DNA of 64,000 nucleotides from Pseudomonadota bacterium (GCA_023412805.1 JAEZRM010000081.1:1-64000), one strand, 5' to 3'. Numbered from the stretch's first letter, positions 8,521 through 17,686 are shown. Notes: a model not told the origin generated them from the letters alone. A program made the numbers and translations.

Positions 8521-9456
8521 TCAGCTTTCGCCGATGAAGTGGCGCAACAGGATATTGGCAATCGCATGGCGGCCGGGTGCGGTGAGGCCATCCGGATGGC
8601 GGCTCTCCAGCATGGCGCGAACTTCTTCGCGCGAGAACCAGCGCGCATCGGCGAGCTCGGTCGTGTCGACTGTCAGATCGGTCGTCTCGGCATGAGCAAT
8701 GCAGCCGATCATCAGAGAGTGCGGAAAGGGCCATGGCTGGCTGGCATGATACTCGACCTTGCCGACGCGGATGCCAGTCTCCTCGCCGACCTCGCGGCGC
8801 ACGGCGTGCTCGATGTCCTCGCCATGCTCGATGAAGCCCGCAAGCGTCGAATACATGTTGGCGACATAGCGGTGCTCGTGCGCGAGGATGCAACGATCGC
8901 CATCCGTGACGAGCATGATCACGACGGGATCCGTGCGCGGAAACCACTCCGTGCCGCACGCCCAGCACTTGCGCCGCCAACCGCCATCCTTGAGCTTGGT
9001 CGCCGAACCGCACTTGCCGCAGCAGCGCGCATTTTCATGCCACTGGCCGAGCGCGCGCGCCTGCCCCGCCAGTGATTGATCCTCGGATGTGAGCGCGCCC
9101 TGCATGGCTAGCGTCCTGAGGTCGACGGCAGGGCGGAAGTACTGCACGGCACCAGGCGTCGCTCGAGCCAAATGATCGGTGATCGAGATCGCGAAATGAC
9201 CGCGGCCATCCGCATCAACACCGAGGAAGAGCGCGTCGTCTACGGGGAGAGCGAGCGCGTGCACCTCTCGCGTGCTCAGCCATCGAATTTCACTTGTCGT
9301 GCGGTCCGGTCCAGGCGCGATCACGGGCTTCAGATCGACCAGAACCATGAAGCGCGACGCTTCATTCGTGCGCTGCCCGCTCATCCATGCGTCGTCGGAC
9401 CGTCTGGCGCTGGCCCGATCCAGAATCTGCGTCGTCCCAAGGGTCGGCGTCGGCAT
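8521..9456 (-). CDS. nudC: NAD(+)/NADH diphosphatase
   Basis: A 311-residue Nudix enzyme that cleaves NAD(H) to NMN(H) and AMP, and in some bacteria removes NAD caps from RNA. Four zinc cysteines appear in CGKCG and CWACG, followed by the Nudix box GFIEHGEDIEHAVRREVGEE and the NudC-specific SQPWPFPHSLM motif. The start at 9456 is set by a strong AGGAGGGG eight to nine bases upstream; starts at 9489 or 9552 lack this. It is followed 87 bases later by the QueD-like gene on the same strand. Cytoplasmic. Identification is secure. Confidence 0.95.
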   Translation of the reverse strand: MPTPTLGTTQILDRASARRSDDAWMSGQRTNEASRFMVLVDLKPVIAPGPDRTTSEIRWLSTREVHALALPVDDALFLGVDADGRGHFAISITDHLARATPGAVQYFRPAVDLRTLAMQGALTSEDQSLAGQARALGQWHENARCCGKCGSATKLKDGGWRRKCWACGTEWFPRTDPVVIMLVTDGDRCILAHEHRYVANMYSTLAGFIEHGEDIEHAVRREVGEETGIRVGKVEYHASQPWPFPHSLMIGCIAHAETTDLTVDTTELADARWFSREEVRAMLESRHPDGLTAPGRHAIANILLRHFIGES

Positions 9457-9584
9457 GGTCAAGCCCCTCCTGCGCGCGAGATAGAGCATATGCGCGGAAG
9501 GCGCGCAATGTAACTGGTGTGATGTAAAACCGGGCAGGAGCTGCGGCGTCACGCCACTTGACCAACAATGAATTTACACGATTG

Positions 9585-9603
9585 ACGCCTCGCGGTGAGG
9601 CGT
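9585..9603 (+). promoter_or_regulatory. Hairpin in the leader of the TRAP operon
   Basis: ACGCCTC and GAGGCGT form a 7-bp stem with loop GCGGT, about 50 bases before the dctP start codon. A TTGACC candidate -35 lies at 9558-9563 but no convincing -10 was found, so the hairpin could lie at the transcript start as a stabilising 5-prime structure or be an operator. The dctP ribosome site AGGGAGG (9641-9647) is unusually strong. Confidence 0.35.
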
Positions 9604-9654
9604 GCTCTCTATGGCGCATAAAAAGGCTTAAAGCCACCAAAGGGAGGAAGTTTA

Positions 9655-10764
9655 ATGGTATCATCACGCTCGAAGTGCGTCTTGACGAGCCTTGCGCTCG
9701 GCGCAGCGGTTGCCCTCAGCGGCCCCGCACAAGCTCAAACAAGAACGCTCAACATGCAGGCCACGTGGCCTGCCTCTCTCACACTCTACGAAAACTTCAC
9801 GTATTGGGCCGAGCGCGTCGACAAGCTGTCTGGCGGCACGCTCAAGGTCAACACGATGCCTGCTGGTCAGGTTGTTCCCGCCTTCGAGGTGCTCGATGCG
9901 ACGCACAAGAAGGTGCTCGACGGTGCCCACGCATGGGGCGGCTACTGGACCGGCAAGAACAAGACGGCCGTGCTGTTCACGGGTGGTCCCGGCGGCACGT
10001 TCGGCATGGACTACACCGACTTCATGGGCTGGATGTACTTCGGCGGCGGCTGGGATCTCTATCAGGAGTTCTTCCAGAAAGAGCTGAAGATGAACGTCGT
10101 TGCCTACTCGGTCCTGCCCTCGGGCCCGCAGGCGTTCGGCTGGTTCAACAAGCCCATCACCTCAGTTGCCGACATGAAGGGCATGAAGTGCCGTCAGACC
10201 GGCATTGCCGGTGAAGTCTGGAAGGAACTCGGCTTCACCGTCGTCAACATGCCCGGCGGCGAGATCATTCCCTCGGCACAGCGCGGCGTGATCGATTGCG
10301 CCGAGTGGGTGGGCGGCGTCGAGGACTTCCGGCTCGGCTTCCATAACGTGTGGAAGTTCCACTATTCGCCGGGCGTGCACGAGAACACGACAGTCGGCGA
10401 GCTGCTGTTCAACAAGGACGTCTGGGATACGCTGAAGCCCCAGGAGCACGAGTGGATCAAGTCCGCCGCCAACGAGGCCTACGTGATCTGGCACGCGAAG
10501 TGGCAGCGCCAGAACGCCGATGCACTCAAGGAGATGCAGGAGAAGCACGGCGTCCAGATCCTGCAAACGCCGCGTGACATCCTGCTCGAGTTCATCAAGG
10601 GTTGGGACAAGATCGCAGCCGACGAATCGGCGAAGAACCCCTTCTTCAAGAAGGTGCTCGAGAGCCAGAAGGCGTACGCCTCGATCGTCGTTCCCTACAA
10701 GCGGCACTACTTCCCGCCGTATTCGTTCATGGCCAACTACTACTTCCCGCCGAAGGCAAACTGA
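9655..10764 (+). CDS. TRAP transporter substrate-binding protein (DctP family)
   Basis: A 369-residue periplasmic solute receptor. Residues 1-27 form a Sec signal peptide (basic start, LTSLALGAAVALSG core, cleavage after AQA). The mature part begins TRTLNMQATWPASLTLYENF and contains GMKCRQTGIAGEVWKELGFT and CAEWVGGVED, in the style of the TakP/mannitol-chloroaromatic branch of TRAP receptors that bind 2-oxo acids and other organic acids. An AGGGAGG ribosome site precedes ATG 9655. It is followed by a hairpin and then by the two permease genes. The ligand is probably a carboxylate, since an Arg-carboxylate salt bridge is the family rule, but it cannot be named. Confidence 0.92.
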   Translation: MVSSRSKCVLTSLALGAAVALSGPAQAQTRTLNMQATWPASLTLYENFTYWAERVDKLSGGTLKVNTMPAGQVVPAFEVLDATHKKVLDGAHAWGGYWTGKNKTAVLFTGGPGGTFGMDYTDFMGWMYFGGGWDLYQEFFQKELKMNVVAYSVLPSGPQAFGWFNKPITSVADMKGMKCRQTGIAGEVWKELGFTVVNMPGGEIIPSAQRGVIDCAEWVGGVEDFRLGFHNVWKFHYSPGVHENTTVGELLFNKDVWDTLKPQEHEWIKSAANEAYVIWHAKWQRQNADALKEMQEKHGVQILQTPRDILLEFIKGWDKIAADESAKNPFFKKVLESQKAYASIVVPYKRHYFPPYSFMANYYFPPKAN

Positions 10765-10788
10765 GCCGGCGGACGGGTGAAAGAGCAC

Positions 10789-10817
10789 GGGGCGAGTCAC
10801 CACAGGCTCGCCCCTTT
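10789..10817 (+). terminator. Intra-operon terminator/attenuator between dctP and dctQ
   Basis: GGGGCGAG pairs with CTCGCCCC around a ten-base loop and is followed by TTT. It lies 24 bases after the dctP stop and about 95 bases before dctQ. A partial terminator here would leave the receptor in excess over the permease, a common arrangement in binding-protein-dependent importers. Confidence 0.65.
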
Positions 10818-10910
10818 GCCGTGACGTTGCATCACCATGAGCATACGCGCAGGCAGACGGCGTCTGAGCCCGCCGCGGCTGTCCTGTGAGCTGTAGATGA
10901 CGGAAAAGCG

Positions 10911-11465
10911 ATGATGACCGAGCCTCCGCAATCACTCCTGACGATTATTCGAATAATCGATCGCTTCACAGATTTTACAGGCACGATCGTTGCGCTGGCC
11001 GCCATACCGCTGGTCGGGGCTGTCGGCTACGAGGTGGTGTCGCGCTACGCCTTCAATGCGCCGACCACCTGGGTTTACGACCTGACCTACATGCTCTACG
11101 GCACCATCTTCATGCTGGGCGCCGCCTATGCGCTGCACAAAGGCGCACACGTGCGGACCGACTTTTTCTGGGACAAGTACTCGACGCGCACGAAGGGCAT
11201 CATCGATTCGGTGTCCTACATCGTCTTCTTCTTCCCAGCCTTCGCGATCCTTGGGTACATCGGCCTGCACGAGGCGATCTACTCGTTCAACATCGGTGAG
11301 GAATCCGATCAGTCACCCTGGCGACCGATCCTATGGCCCTTCAAGGCCGTCGTTCCGCTGGCCTGTCTGCTACTCGTGATTCAGGGGATCTCCGAGCTCA
11401 TCAAGAGCATCTATGCGGCCCGCACGGGCATCGAACTCGAGCATAAAGAGAAGGTCGAGGTATGA
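10911..11465 (+). CDS. TRAP transporter small permease subunit (DctQ family)
   Basis: A 184-residue inner-membrane protein with four predicted transmembrane segments, the typical DctQ plan: TGTIVALAAIPLVGAVGYEVVSRYAFNAP at 23-51, a second near YMLYGTIFMLGAAYAL, a third at SYIVFFFPAFAILGY and a fourth at AVVPLACLLLVIQG. It forms the membrane complex with the large permease. Two adjacent ATGs (10911, 10914) are possible starts. Its end overlaps the dctM start by four bases. Confidence 0.9.
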   Translation: MMTEPPQSLLTIIRIIDRFTDFTGTIVALAAIPLVGAVGYEVVSRYAFNAPTTWVYDLTYMLYGTIFMLGAAYALHKGAHVRTDFFWDKYSTRTKGIIDSVSYIVFFFPAFAILGYIGLHEAIYSFNIGEESDQSPWRPILWPFKAVVPLACLLLVIQGISELIKSIYAARTGIELEHKEKVEV

Positions 11466-12883
11466 GCGGGGAAGCCCTTACCGGTCTCATTATGCTCTCG
11501 GTGCTGATCGGTGCCATTTTCATCGGCATCCCGATCTCGTTCACGCTGCTCTTTCTCGCCCTCACCTTCGGCTACTTCGGGCTCGGTGCGACCGTCTTCG
11601 ATCTCGCCTACTTCCAGACCATCGGTATGATGAAGGAAGAGCTGCTGGCCGCCGTGCCGCTGTTCGTGCTTATGGGTTTCATCACCGAGCAGGCCGGCCT
11701 GATGGAGCGGCTGTTCACGGCTTTCCGGCTGCTGTTCTCGCGGCTCAGGGGCGCGCTGTTCCTCGTCGTGATCCTGACCGCGACCGTGTTCGCGATGGCG
11801 ACCGGCATCGTCGGCGCCGCCGTCACCGTGCTCGGCATCATGGCCTCTCCGATCATGAACAAATCGGGGTACGATCAACAGCTCTCGGCTGGCGCGATCA
11901 CCGCGGGCGGAACCCTCGGCATCCTGATCCCGCCCTCCGTGATGCTGATTGTGATGGGGCCTGTGCTCGGCGTCTCGGTTGCCGATCTCTACGCCGCCGC
12001 TTTCGGCCCCGGCTTCATGCTGGCGGCCATCTATCTCGTCTATTTGATAGGCCGGGCATTCCTCAACCCCAAGCTCGGTCCACCGGTGCCGCTCGAGGAG
12101 CGCATACACTCGACGAGTACTATTCTGAAGGAGGTCGTGCTCGGTGTCGTGCCGCTTCTCGCCCTCATTACGGCGACGCTTGGATCCATCCTTGCCGGTC
12201 TCGCGACACCAACTGAAGCGTCGGCGGTCGGCGCGCTCGGCGCCCTGTTCCTGACCGTCGCTTACGGCAGGTTCACGATGGCGGGCTTCAAGCGCGCACT
12301 GCTGAACACCATGGCCACCTCGAGCATGGTGCTGCTGCTGGCGGTGACGTCCAACGTCTTTGGCGCGGTGTTCGCCCGTCTTGGCACTGCCAACTGGATC
12401 ACCGAGAACCTGCTTGCCCTTCAGTTGCCGCCGACAATGATGCTGATCCTGATCCTGATCCTGATCTTCGTCCTCGGCTGGCCGTTCGAATGGCCCGCGA
12501 TTGTCCTGGTTTTCCTTCCGATCTTCTATCCCGTCGTGAAGGCCATGGGCATCGACCTGATCTGGTTCGGGGCCTTGGTCGCCGTCGTCCTGCAGACGGC
12601 GTTCCTCTCGCCACCCGTCGCGATGTCTGCTTATTACTTGAAACAGGTAGCGGAAAGCTGGAGCCTCATCACCATCTACAAGGGCATGTTCCAGTTCATG
12701 ATGCTGCAGATACTGGCGATCGCGCTTCTGGTAACCTTTCCTCCGATTGCGACATGGCTGCCGAACAAGCTGAATGAAGCCGCGCGTGCCAGGCCGCTGT
12801 CGGAGCAACACATGAAGATCATCGAGCAACAGAAGAAGCAGCAGTCGCTCGAAGACGACGACTTCGGCGTGCAGAAGAAGTAA
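11462..12883 (+). CDS. TRAP transporter large permease subunit (DctM family)
   Basis: A 473-residue, twelve-helix-type permease that imports the substrate with sodium. Typical DctM stretches are seen: PLFVLMGFITEQAGLMERLF, GAAVTVLGIMASPIMNKSGY, AGAITAGGTLGILIPPSVML and ATPTEASAVGALGALFL. The C-terminus carries a charged cytoplasmic tail rich in Gln, Glu and Lys. Its ATG overlaps the dctQ stop (ATGA), so DctQ and DctM are translationally coupled. A strong hairpin follows at 12909-12945. Confidence 0.93.
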   Translation: MSGEALTGLIMLSVLIGAIFIGIPISFTLLFLALTFGYFGLGATVFDLAYFQTIGMMKEELLAAVPLFVLMGFITEQAGLMERLFTAFRLLFSRLRGALFLVVILTATVFAMATGIVGAAVTVLGIMASPIMNKSGYDQQLSAGAITAGGTLGILIPPSVMLIVMGPVLGVSVADLYAAAFGPGFMLAAIYLVYLIGRAFLNPKLGPPVPLEERIHSTSTILKEVVLGVVPLLALITATLGSILAGLATPTEASAVGALGALFLTVAYGRFTMAGFKRALLNTMATSSMVLLLAVTSNVFGAVFARLGTANWITENLLALQLPPTMMLILILILIFVLGWPFEWPAIVLVFLPIFYPVVKAMGIDLIWFGALVAVVLQTAFLSPPVAMSAYYLKQVAESWSLITIYKGMFQFMMLQILAIALLVTFPPIATWLPNKLNEAARARPLSEQHMKIIEQQKKQQSLEDDDFGVQKK

Positions 12884-12908
12884 GAAAACTGACGCTTCCT
12901 CAAAGCCT

Positions 12909-12945
12909 GAGCGGCGCGGCGCATCATCGGATGCCCGCGCCGCTC
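12909..12945. terminator. Long hairpin between convergent genes
   Basis: GAGCGGCGCGG-C-GCATC pairs with GATGC-CCGCGCCGCTC as a stem of about 16 base pairs with one bulged base and the four-base loop ATCG. It separates dctM from the convergent exported-protein gene and can act in both directions. There is no T-run longer than two bases. Confidence 0.65.
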
Positions 12946-12969
12946 TGATTCTCGATGCTCTCGCGATGG

Positions 12970-13983
12970 CTACTTCATCACGACTTCGATCTGCGCCGCC
13001 TCGCCAGCCTGCACGGTAAAGCCGTGGCGGAACACGCGGCCGGAATGGCGCGCCGTCACCACGTAGCTGCCAGCCGCGAGAACATGTGTCGGCAGCGCGC
13101 CGGCACTCTCCTTGATGACTTCACCGTCCGGATCGAGGATCGCCCATTGCGCACCGCTCTGCGCCTCGCCGCCGGGGCGCGTGACGAGCTTGAAGGTCAC
13201 CGAGGCCCCCGGATGAGTTATGGCGACCTCGGTCAGCTTGCCCGCCTCTACGGTCACGTCGGCACTGACGACGGCATTGGCATCACCGTAGCGACTGACG
13301 ATATGGAAGATGCCCGCATTGAGCCGCATGATCAGTCCGGGGCGCGCGCCGCTCATGATCCGCTGTCGATTCCCGAGCTGATCGGTCTCGCCGGAGTAGA
13401 TGTCGTAGTTGACGGCCGTTTCGGGCGCCGGCGAACCATCGCCGAGCTGCGCACTCACCCGAAGCCCACCCGCGTTGAGCACGAAGCGCTCATTGAGGGC
13501 GACGCCACTCTCCACGGCGATCGTTCGCGTGAGGTTGGCACGCCCGAACGAGACGTTCACGAGATAACGGCCGGGCGAGAGGCGGATCACCGGGCTCGCA
13601 TCGCGCACCGTCCGGTGATGACGGGGGCGCGCACCGTCTTTCTCGCTATCCTGGAAGATGTGCCAGACCACCCCCTGATCGATGGGCGGTCCATCATCGG
13701 TCAGAAAGGCGGTGAACTGCACTTCCTGCGCGCCGCCAGTTGGCGCCGACCGCGGCACGACCGTGACATTCGGTGGGAGTGTGAGGCCACCATTCGGTGC
13801 GCTGCGCGTGTCGGGTCGCCAGGGATCCTGTGCCTGTTGGGACAAGACTTCCGCCGGCATGAGCGCAAGCAATGCCGCGCCGACCATGGCCGCGAGCGAA
13901 CGTGCGCAAAAACGGCCGCCGGATGATCCGGCAGTCACGTTGCGGCGGCATGTGCCCACGTCCACCACCAATGCGCTCCCCAA
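12970..13983 (-). CDS. Exported protein of unknown function, companion of the vWA protein
   Basis: The reading frame gives 337 residues from a TTG at 13983; the true start may be a later GTG or the ATG at 13887. A hydrophobic segment (MVGAALLALMPAEVLSQQ) looks like a signal peptide. The mature part consists of repeated beta-type modules of about 85-95 residues, each ending in an L-x-A/P-G-x-Y/F pattern followed by a strand and a basic/valine-rich end (LSPGRYLVNVSFG, LNAGIFHIVSRYG, LAAGSYVVTARHS). The same module occurs several times in the adjacent vWA protein, so the pair seems to have grown by duplication. No enzyme motif was seen. It probably works in the periplasm or at the cell surface together with its neighbour. 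Confidence 0.7.
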   Translation of the reverse strand: MGSALVVDVGTCRRNVTAGSSGGRFCARSLAAMVGAALLALMPAEVLSQQAQDPWRPDTRSAPNGGLTLPPNVTVVPRSAPTGGAQEVQFTAFLTDDGPPIDQGVVWHIFQDSEKDGARPRHHRTVRDASPVIRLSPGRYLVNVSFGRANLTRTIAVESGVALNERFVLNAGGLRVSAQLGDGSPAPETAVNYDIYSGETDQLGNRQRIMSGARPGLIMRLNAGIFHIVSRYGDANAVVSADVTVEAGKLTEVAITHPGASVTFKLVTRPGGEAQSGAQWAILDPDGEVIKESAGALPTHVLAAGSYVVTARHSGRVFRHGFTVQAGEAAQIEVVMK

Positions 13984-14118
13984 GCAATGCGAGTCGGCTG
14001 CCCCGACGAAGTATGAGCATGGGCAAACCGGGCGAATCGCCCGGCCTGCGCCCTCTAACGCCGCTTAGCCCTATGACTTTGGCACCAGAATGGCCAGTGC
14101 GACCATGCCGCGCCGGGC

Positions 14119-16182
14119 TCAGTTCTCCCCGACGATCAGCACCCGGTCGGCACCAGCCCTGATTTCAGCGAGTTGCTCATGCCGCGCCTGTCGGGTCTGC
14201 ACCTCGATGACGTAGTTGCCCTGCTGCAGCAGGCCTACAGGCTCGCTTTCGGTCGAACTCCACACGATGGGCCCATTCTGCAACCGCACTTTCCAGAAGA
14301 TATCGCTCACGGCCTCGCCGGGCTCCGCCGCGAGACGCAGCCGGACGCGCGCCGCCGCCGGCGTGAGGGACACATTCTCGCGGGCGCCGGCCGCTAACGA
14401 GATGTCGCGGCTCGCCTCCGCATTCAGCGGACCGAACCGACCTTCGATCCGATATTTGCCTGCTGCCAGCATCACGCGCGCATTCTCGCCGTAGATCCGA
14501 AGGGGCTTTGCATCGCGGCGATCGATCGGCACGACGCGCCATTGCACTTCGTCGGGCGTGCTCCCGAGGCGCGATACGAGTCCGGAAGCGAGATTGACCT
14601 CAGCCGAATTGAGAAGCAGATCGCGCCGCACCACCTCACCGGCGCCGATCGCCACACGATCACGCACCTCGACCGCGCCATGGGTGGCAATCACGTGATA
14701 CGTGCCCGCCGGCAGCGTGAACACGGGGCGCGCAGCGGCGGAGCGCGCGACTTCGCGCCGTCCTTGCGGCGAGTCGGGATCATCTTCCTGGATGACGTAG
14801 GTGGCCTGCTCGAGCCGGTTGCTGCCGTCATGCGGGATCGCTGCCAGCTCCAGTTCGCCAACCGGCAGGCGCACGTCGACGGCCCGCCGCTCTCCCGCGG
14901 CCACCGTCGCCTCCTGCACGGCGCGGATGCTGCCGAGCATGACCACGATCTCATATGCCCCGGCCGGCAGCGCGACCTCACTCCTCGGCCCACGAGCAAT
15001 CCAGCTCGAAGGTGCCGCGCCTGCCTGCGCCGGCTTGCCCTCGTTTGTCGCAGCGAGAGGGCGAACGATGAAGCGCGTCCCATCCAATGGCTTGTTCGTT
15101 CGGCCGGCCAGCGCTGCGATGTTCAGCGTGCCACCCTGAAGCGCAACCTGCATCCGAGTGGATGGCACATCCGTCACTTCGAACTCATGGCGCGTCGAGA
15201 GCCGATCCAGTTCCGCGGTCGCGGCATACCGTCCGCGAGGTAGCGGCAGCGTCACGGCGCCGCCCTCGAACTGCTGAAGCGCCGGCGCCTCACCACTACC
15301 GAGCCGCTCCACGCGCCAACGCACGGCAAGATCGGGCGCAGGCAATGCGGCACCGAGCGTCGCAACGAGATGCACGCCAGGACCATCTGGCATCGGCATT
15401 TGCGGCGCGCCCGCAGGCCCGCGCGCCATCGGTGAAGCCGGCCGCGGCATACGCGCCGCGATCTCGGTCACCTCGGCGATGGCATTGACGACCTGCGCGC
15501 CGGACGTGACGAGATAGTGCTGACCGTTCGTCGGCACGGTCAGGCACTGCATCTGGCGCGCTTCGGCATGACCGAGCCCGATCGACAGCACGTGAATGAC
15601 CAGCCGCGGATACTGTGCCTTGATGCCTTCCATCAGCGCGCAGGGGTTCTGCTGGCAGTTGTCGAGATCATCGTGCACGAGGAGGATCGTGCCGTGCCCG
15701 TCCTTCGGCATGGTCTCGAGCGCACCCTGGAGTGCTGCCGTTATCGGCCCACGCCCTTTGGGATTGAACTCATTGAGCAGATCGGCGACGCCTCCGTGCT
15801 CGCCCGTCTCGGGCGCGCGCAGGACCTCGACATCCTGGCAGCCCGCCCGTCGGTGGCCAAAGGCGAGCAGGCCTACCCGCGTCGCCGCCGGCAGCTTCGG
15901 CAGGGTCTCGGCGAGCCCCTGGCGCACGACCTGGAACTTCGCAAGCCGCTCGGCACCGAGCTTGCCCCACATGGAACCTGACCCGTCCATGACGACCGTC
16001 AGCACCGGCCCTTCGGCCGCCTTGGCCGCCACTGGGAGCAGCAGCGCAAAGCCGGCACATGCAGCCAGGACGGATCGCAGGATCCACGTCCAGCCCCAGG
16101 ACCAGCGGAAATCGCAGCGATGCCTCATTCGGGTCTTGTCATGCATCAGGGTGGGCTTCTCGGCGGTTCGCGTTCGCGCCAT
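14119..16182 (-). CDS. Exported von Willebrand factor A domain protein
   Basis: A 687-residue protein. An N-terminal basic stretch is followed by a hydrophobic segment (WILRSVLAACAGFALLLPVAAKAA, about residues 34-56), a signal peptide or anchor. The vWA domain starts with VLTVVMDGSGSMWG, which carries the metal-site DxSxS motif, and continues through LLAFGHRRAGC and TILLVHDDLDNC; the cysteines could form periplasmic disulfides. After a proline-rich linker (about residues 245-270) come several beta-type modules with the LPxGxY pattern, related to those of the downstream protein. ATG 16182 is preceded by TTGAGGTACA. vWA proteins of this type usually assemble or gate partner complexes; no MoxR ATPase is nearby, so the partner is unknown. 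Confidence 0.8.
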   Translation of the reverse strand: MARTRTAEKPTLMHDKTRMRHRCDFRWSWGWTWILRSVLAACAGFALLLPVAAKAAEGPVLTVVMDGSGSMWGKLGAERLAKFQVVRQGLAETLPKLPAATRVGLLAFGHRRAGCQDVEVLRAPETGEHGGVADLLNEFNPKGRGPITAALQGALETMPKDGHGTILLVHDDLDNCQQNPCALMEGIKAQYPRLVIHVLSIGLGHAEARQMQCLTVPTNGQHYLVTSGAQVVNAIAEVTEIAARMPRPASPMARGPAGAPQMPMPDGPGVHLVATLGAALPAPDLAVRWRVERLGSGEAPALQQFEGGAVTLPLPRGRYAATAELDRLSTRHEFEVTDVPSTRMQVALQGGTLNIAALAGRTNKPLDGTRFIVRPLAATNEGKPAQAGAAPSSWIARGPRSEVALPAGAYEIVVMLGSIRAVQEATVAAGERRAVDVRLPVGELELAAIPHDGSNRLEQATYVIQEDDPDSPQGRREVARSAAARPVFTLPAGTYHVIATHGAVEVRDRVAIGAGEVVRRDLLLNSAEVNLASGLVSRLGSTPDEVQWRVVPIDRRDAKPLRIYGENARVMLAAGKYRIEGRFGPLNAEASRDISLAAGARENVSLTPAAARVRLRLAAEPGEAVSDIFWKVRLQNGPIVWSSTESEPVGLLQQGNYVIEVQTRQARHEQLAEIRAGADRVLIVGEN

Positions 16183-16276
16183 TGTACCTCAAGGTGGTAT
16201 GCATGTGCGAGATTGCGCCGACCTGGACCAAGATTGGTCGGCGCCGCCATCATCTGCACGCCCGTATGGAAAGAGC

Positions 16277-16852
16277 ATGACCAATCCGACACTGGAACTC
16301 CTGCTGAAGCGCCGATCGGCCAAGGCCGCACTGCTGACCGCTCCAGGCCCGACCGCGGCCGAGCTCGACACAATCCTGACCTGCGCCGCCCGCGTGCCCG
16401 ACCACAAGAAGCTGGTTCCCTGGCGTTTCATCGTTTTCGAGGGCGAGGCACGCGCGAAATTCGGCGAGCTACTGGCTCGCACGGTCGCGGCCGAGGAAAA
16501 GGACACGCCGTCGGCAGTGCGGCTCGAAGCCGAGCGCGGCCGCCTCATGCGCGCACCGACCGTCGTCGCCGTCATCTCGCGCGTCGTGCCCAATCCCGGC
16601 GCGCCCGAAATCGAGCAACTCCTCTCGTGCGGCGCCGCCGGTTTCAGTCTCTGCCTTGCGGCGAACGCGCTCGGCTATGGCACCTGCTGGCTCACCGAGT
16701 GGTACAGCTTCAACAATACGATCAGCAACGCCCTCGGCCTTGCCGCCAACGAGCGCGTCGCGGGCTTCGTCTATATCGGCACGGACAGCGCCCCGCAGGA
16801 GGATCGCGAGCGCCCCGCCCTTGCCGACATCGTCACGCGCTGGCAGGCCTGA
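16277..16852 (+). CDS. Nitroreductase family protein
   Basis: A 191-residue FMN-dependent oxidoreductase of the small, YdjA-like branch. The N-terminus LLLKRRSAK supplies the phosphate-binding Arg-Arg-Ser of the family; ARVPDHKKLVPWRFIVFEG and the C-terminal GTCWLTEW/GFVYIG blocks follow the same branch. Start 16277 is preceded by GGAAAG. Only 24 bases separate it from the flavin reductase gene downstream, so the two are likely co-transcribed. The physiological substrate is unknown. Confidence 0.88.
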   Translation: MTNPTLELLLKRRSAKAALLTAPGPTAAELDTILTCAARVPDHKKLVPWRFIVFEGEARAKFGELLARTVAAEEKDTPSAVRLEAERGRLMRAPTVVAVISRVVPNPGAPEIEQLLSCGAAGFSLCLAANALGYGTCWLTEWYSFNNTISNALGLAANERVAGFVYIGTDSAPQEDRERPALADIVTRWQA

Positions 16853-16876
16853 CCTGCCGAACTGGAGAAGAAACGA

Positions 16877-17539
16877 ATGTTCTATGACGCCATCGAGAAC
16901 AAGCACGGCCTCAAGCACGACCCCTTCAAGGCGCTGATGGCGCCGCGCCCGATCGGCTGGATCGGCACCGTCAGCAACGACGGCATTGCGAACCTCGCGC
17001 CATACAGCTTCTTCAATGCGGTCGGCGACCGGCCTCACTACGTCGTGTTCGGCTCAGGCGGCATCAAGGACTCGCTCCGCAACATCCAGGAGAACGGCGA
17101 GTTCACCTGCTCCATGTCGACGTGGGATCTGCGCGAGCACATGAACATGTCCTCCGCCGCCGTGCCGGCCAATGTCGACGAGTTCCCACTCTCGGGCCTC
17201 ACGGGCGTACGCGGCAAGCTGGTGAAGGCGCCCTACGTCAAGGAAGCTGCCGCCGTCTTCGAGTGCAAGCTTCATCAGGTCATCGAGCTACCGGCGATCG
17301 CGCCGCAGAAGGGCGGCTTCAGCATGGTCGTCGGTTATGTCGTCGGCATTCACATCGACGATCGCTTCGTGAAGGACGGGATCGTCAACACGTCAGAGAT
17401 GCGCCCGCTCGGCCGCATGGGTTACATGGAATACGCCGTCGTCACGCCCGAGACGACGTTCTCCATGAACCGCCCCGAGGTGGACGCCGAGGGAAAGCTC
17501 ACCGGCCGTCTGCCAGAATTCGATGGAAAGTACAGGTAG
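16877..17539 (+). CDS. Flavin reductase family protein (FMN-binding split barrel)
   Basis: A 220-residue protein of the flavin-reductase-like split-barrel family. The family pattern RPIGWIGTVSNDGIANLAPY lies near the N-terminus (about residues 28-47), followed by GGIKDSLRNIQENGEFTCSM and a C-terminal ending RMGYMEYAVV. Members supply reduced FMN to monooxygenases or act as flavoproteins of unknown role. GGAGAAG precedes ATG 16877. Pairing with a nitroreductase suggests a small flavin-redox unit. Confidence 0.88.
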   Translation: MFYDAIENKHGLKHDPFKALMAPRPIGWIGTVSNDGIANLAPYSFFNAVGDRPHYVVFGSGGIKDSLRNIQENGEFTCSMSTWDLREHMNMSSAAVPANVDEFPLSGLTGVRGKLVKAPYVKEAAAVFECKLHQVIELPAIAPQKGGFSMVVGYVVGIHIDDRFVKDGIVNTSEMRPLGRMGYMEYAVVTPETTFSMNRPEVDAEGKLTGRLPEFDGKYR

Positions 17540-17560
17540 GGCGGATAGGCCTCTTCTTTC

Positions 17561-17680
17561 CCCTCTCCCCGTGCTTACGGGGAGAGGGCCAGGGTGAGGG
17601 GCGGCAGCATCTGCAAACGTCTGCGATTGTGCCGCCCCTCATCCCGACCTTCTCCCCGTGTAGAACGGGGCGAAGGAGAA
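17561..17680. repeat. Dispersed intergenic repeat, copy A
   Basis: It begins with CCCTCTCCCC paired to GGGGAGAGGG around GTGCTTAC, continues GCCAGGGTGAGGGGCGGCAG, and after a short spacer has GTGCCGCCCCTCATCCCGAC and a second CTCCCCGT...ACGGGG hairpin. GAGGGGCGGC and GCCGCCCCTC also pair with each other, so the whole unit can fold into a cruciform. It is almost the same as 26911-27050, with a shorter inner arm. It lies between the convergent flavin reductase and ABC ATPase genes. Confidence 0.75.
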
Positions 17681-17686
17681 GAACAC

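Noticed and set aside
11411..12829. 472-codon minus-strand frame opposite dctM
   Set aside because: His/Gln/Arg-rich shadow of the DctM permease.
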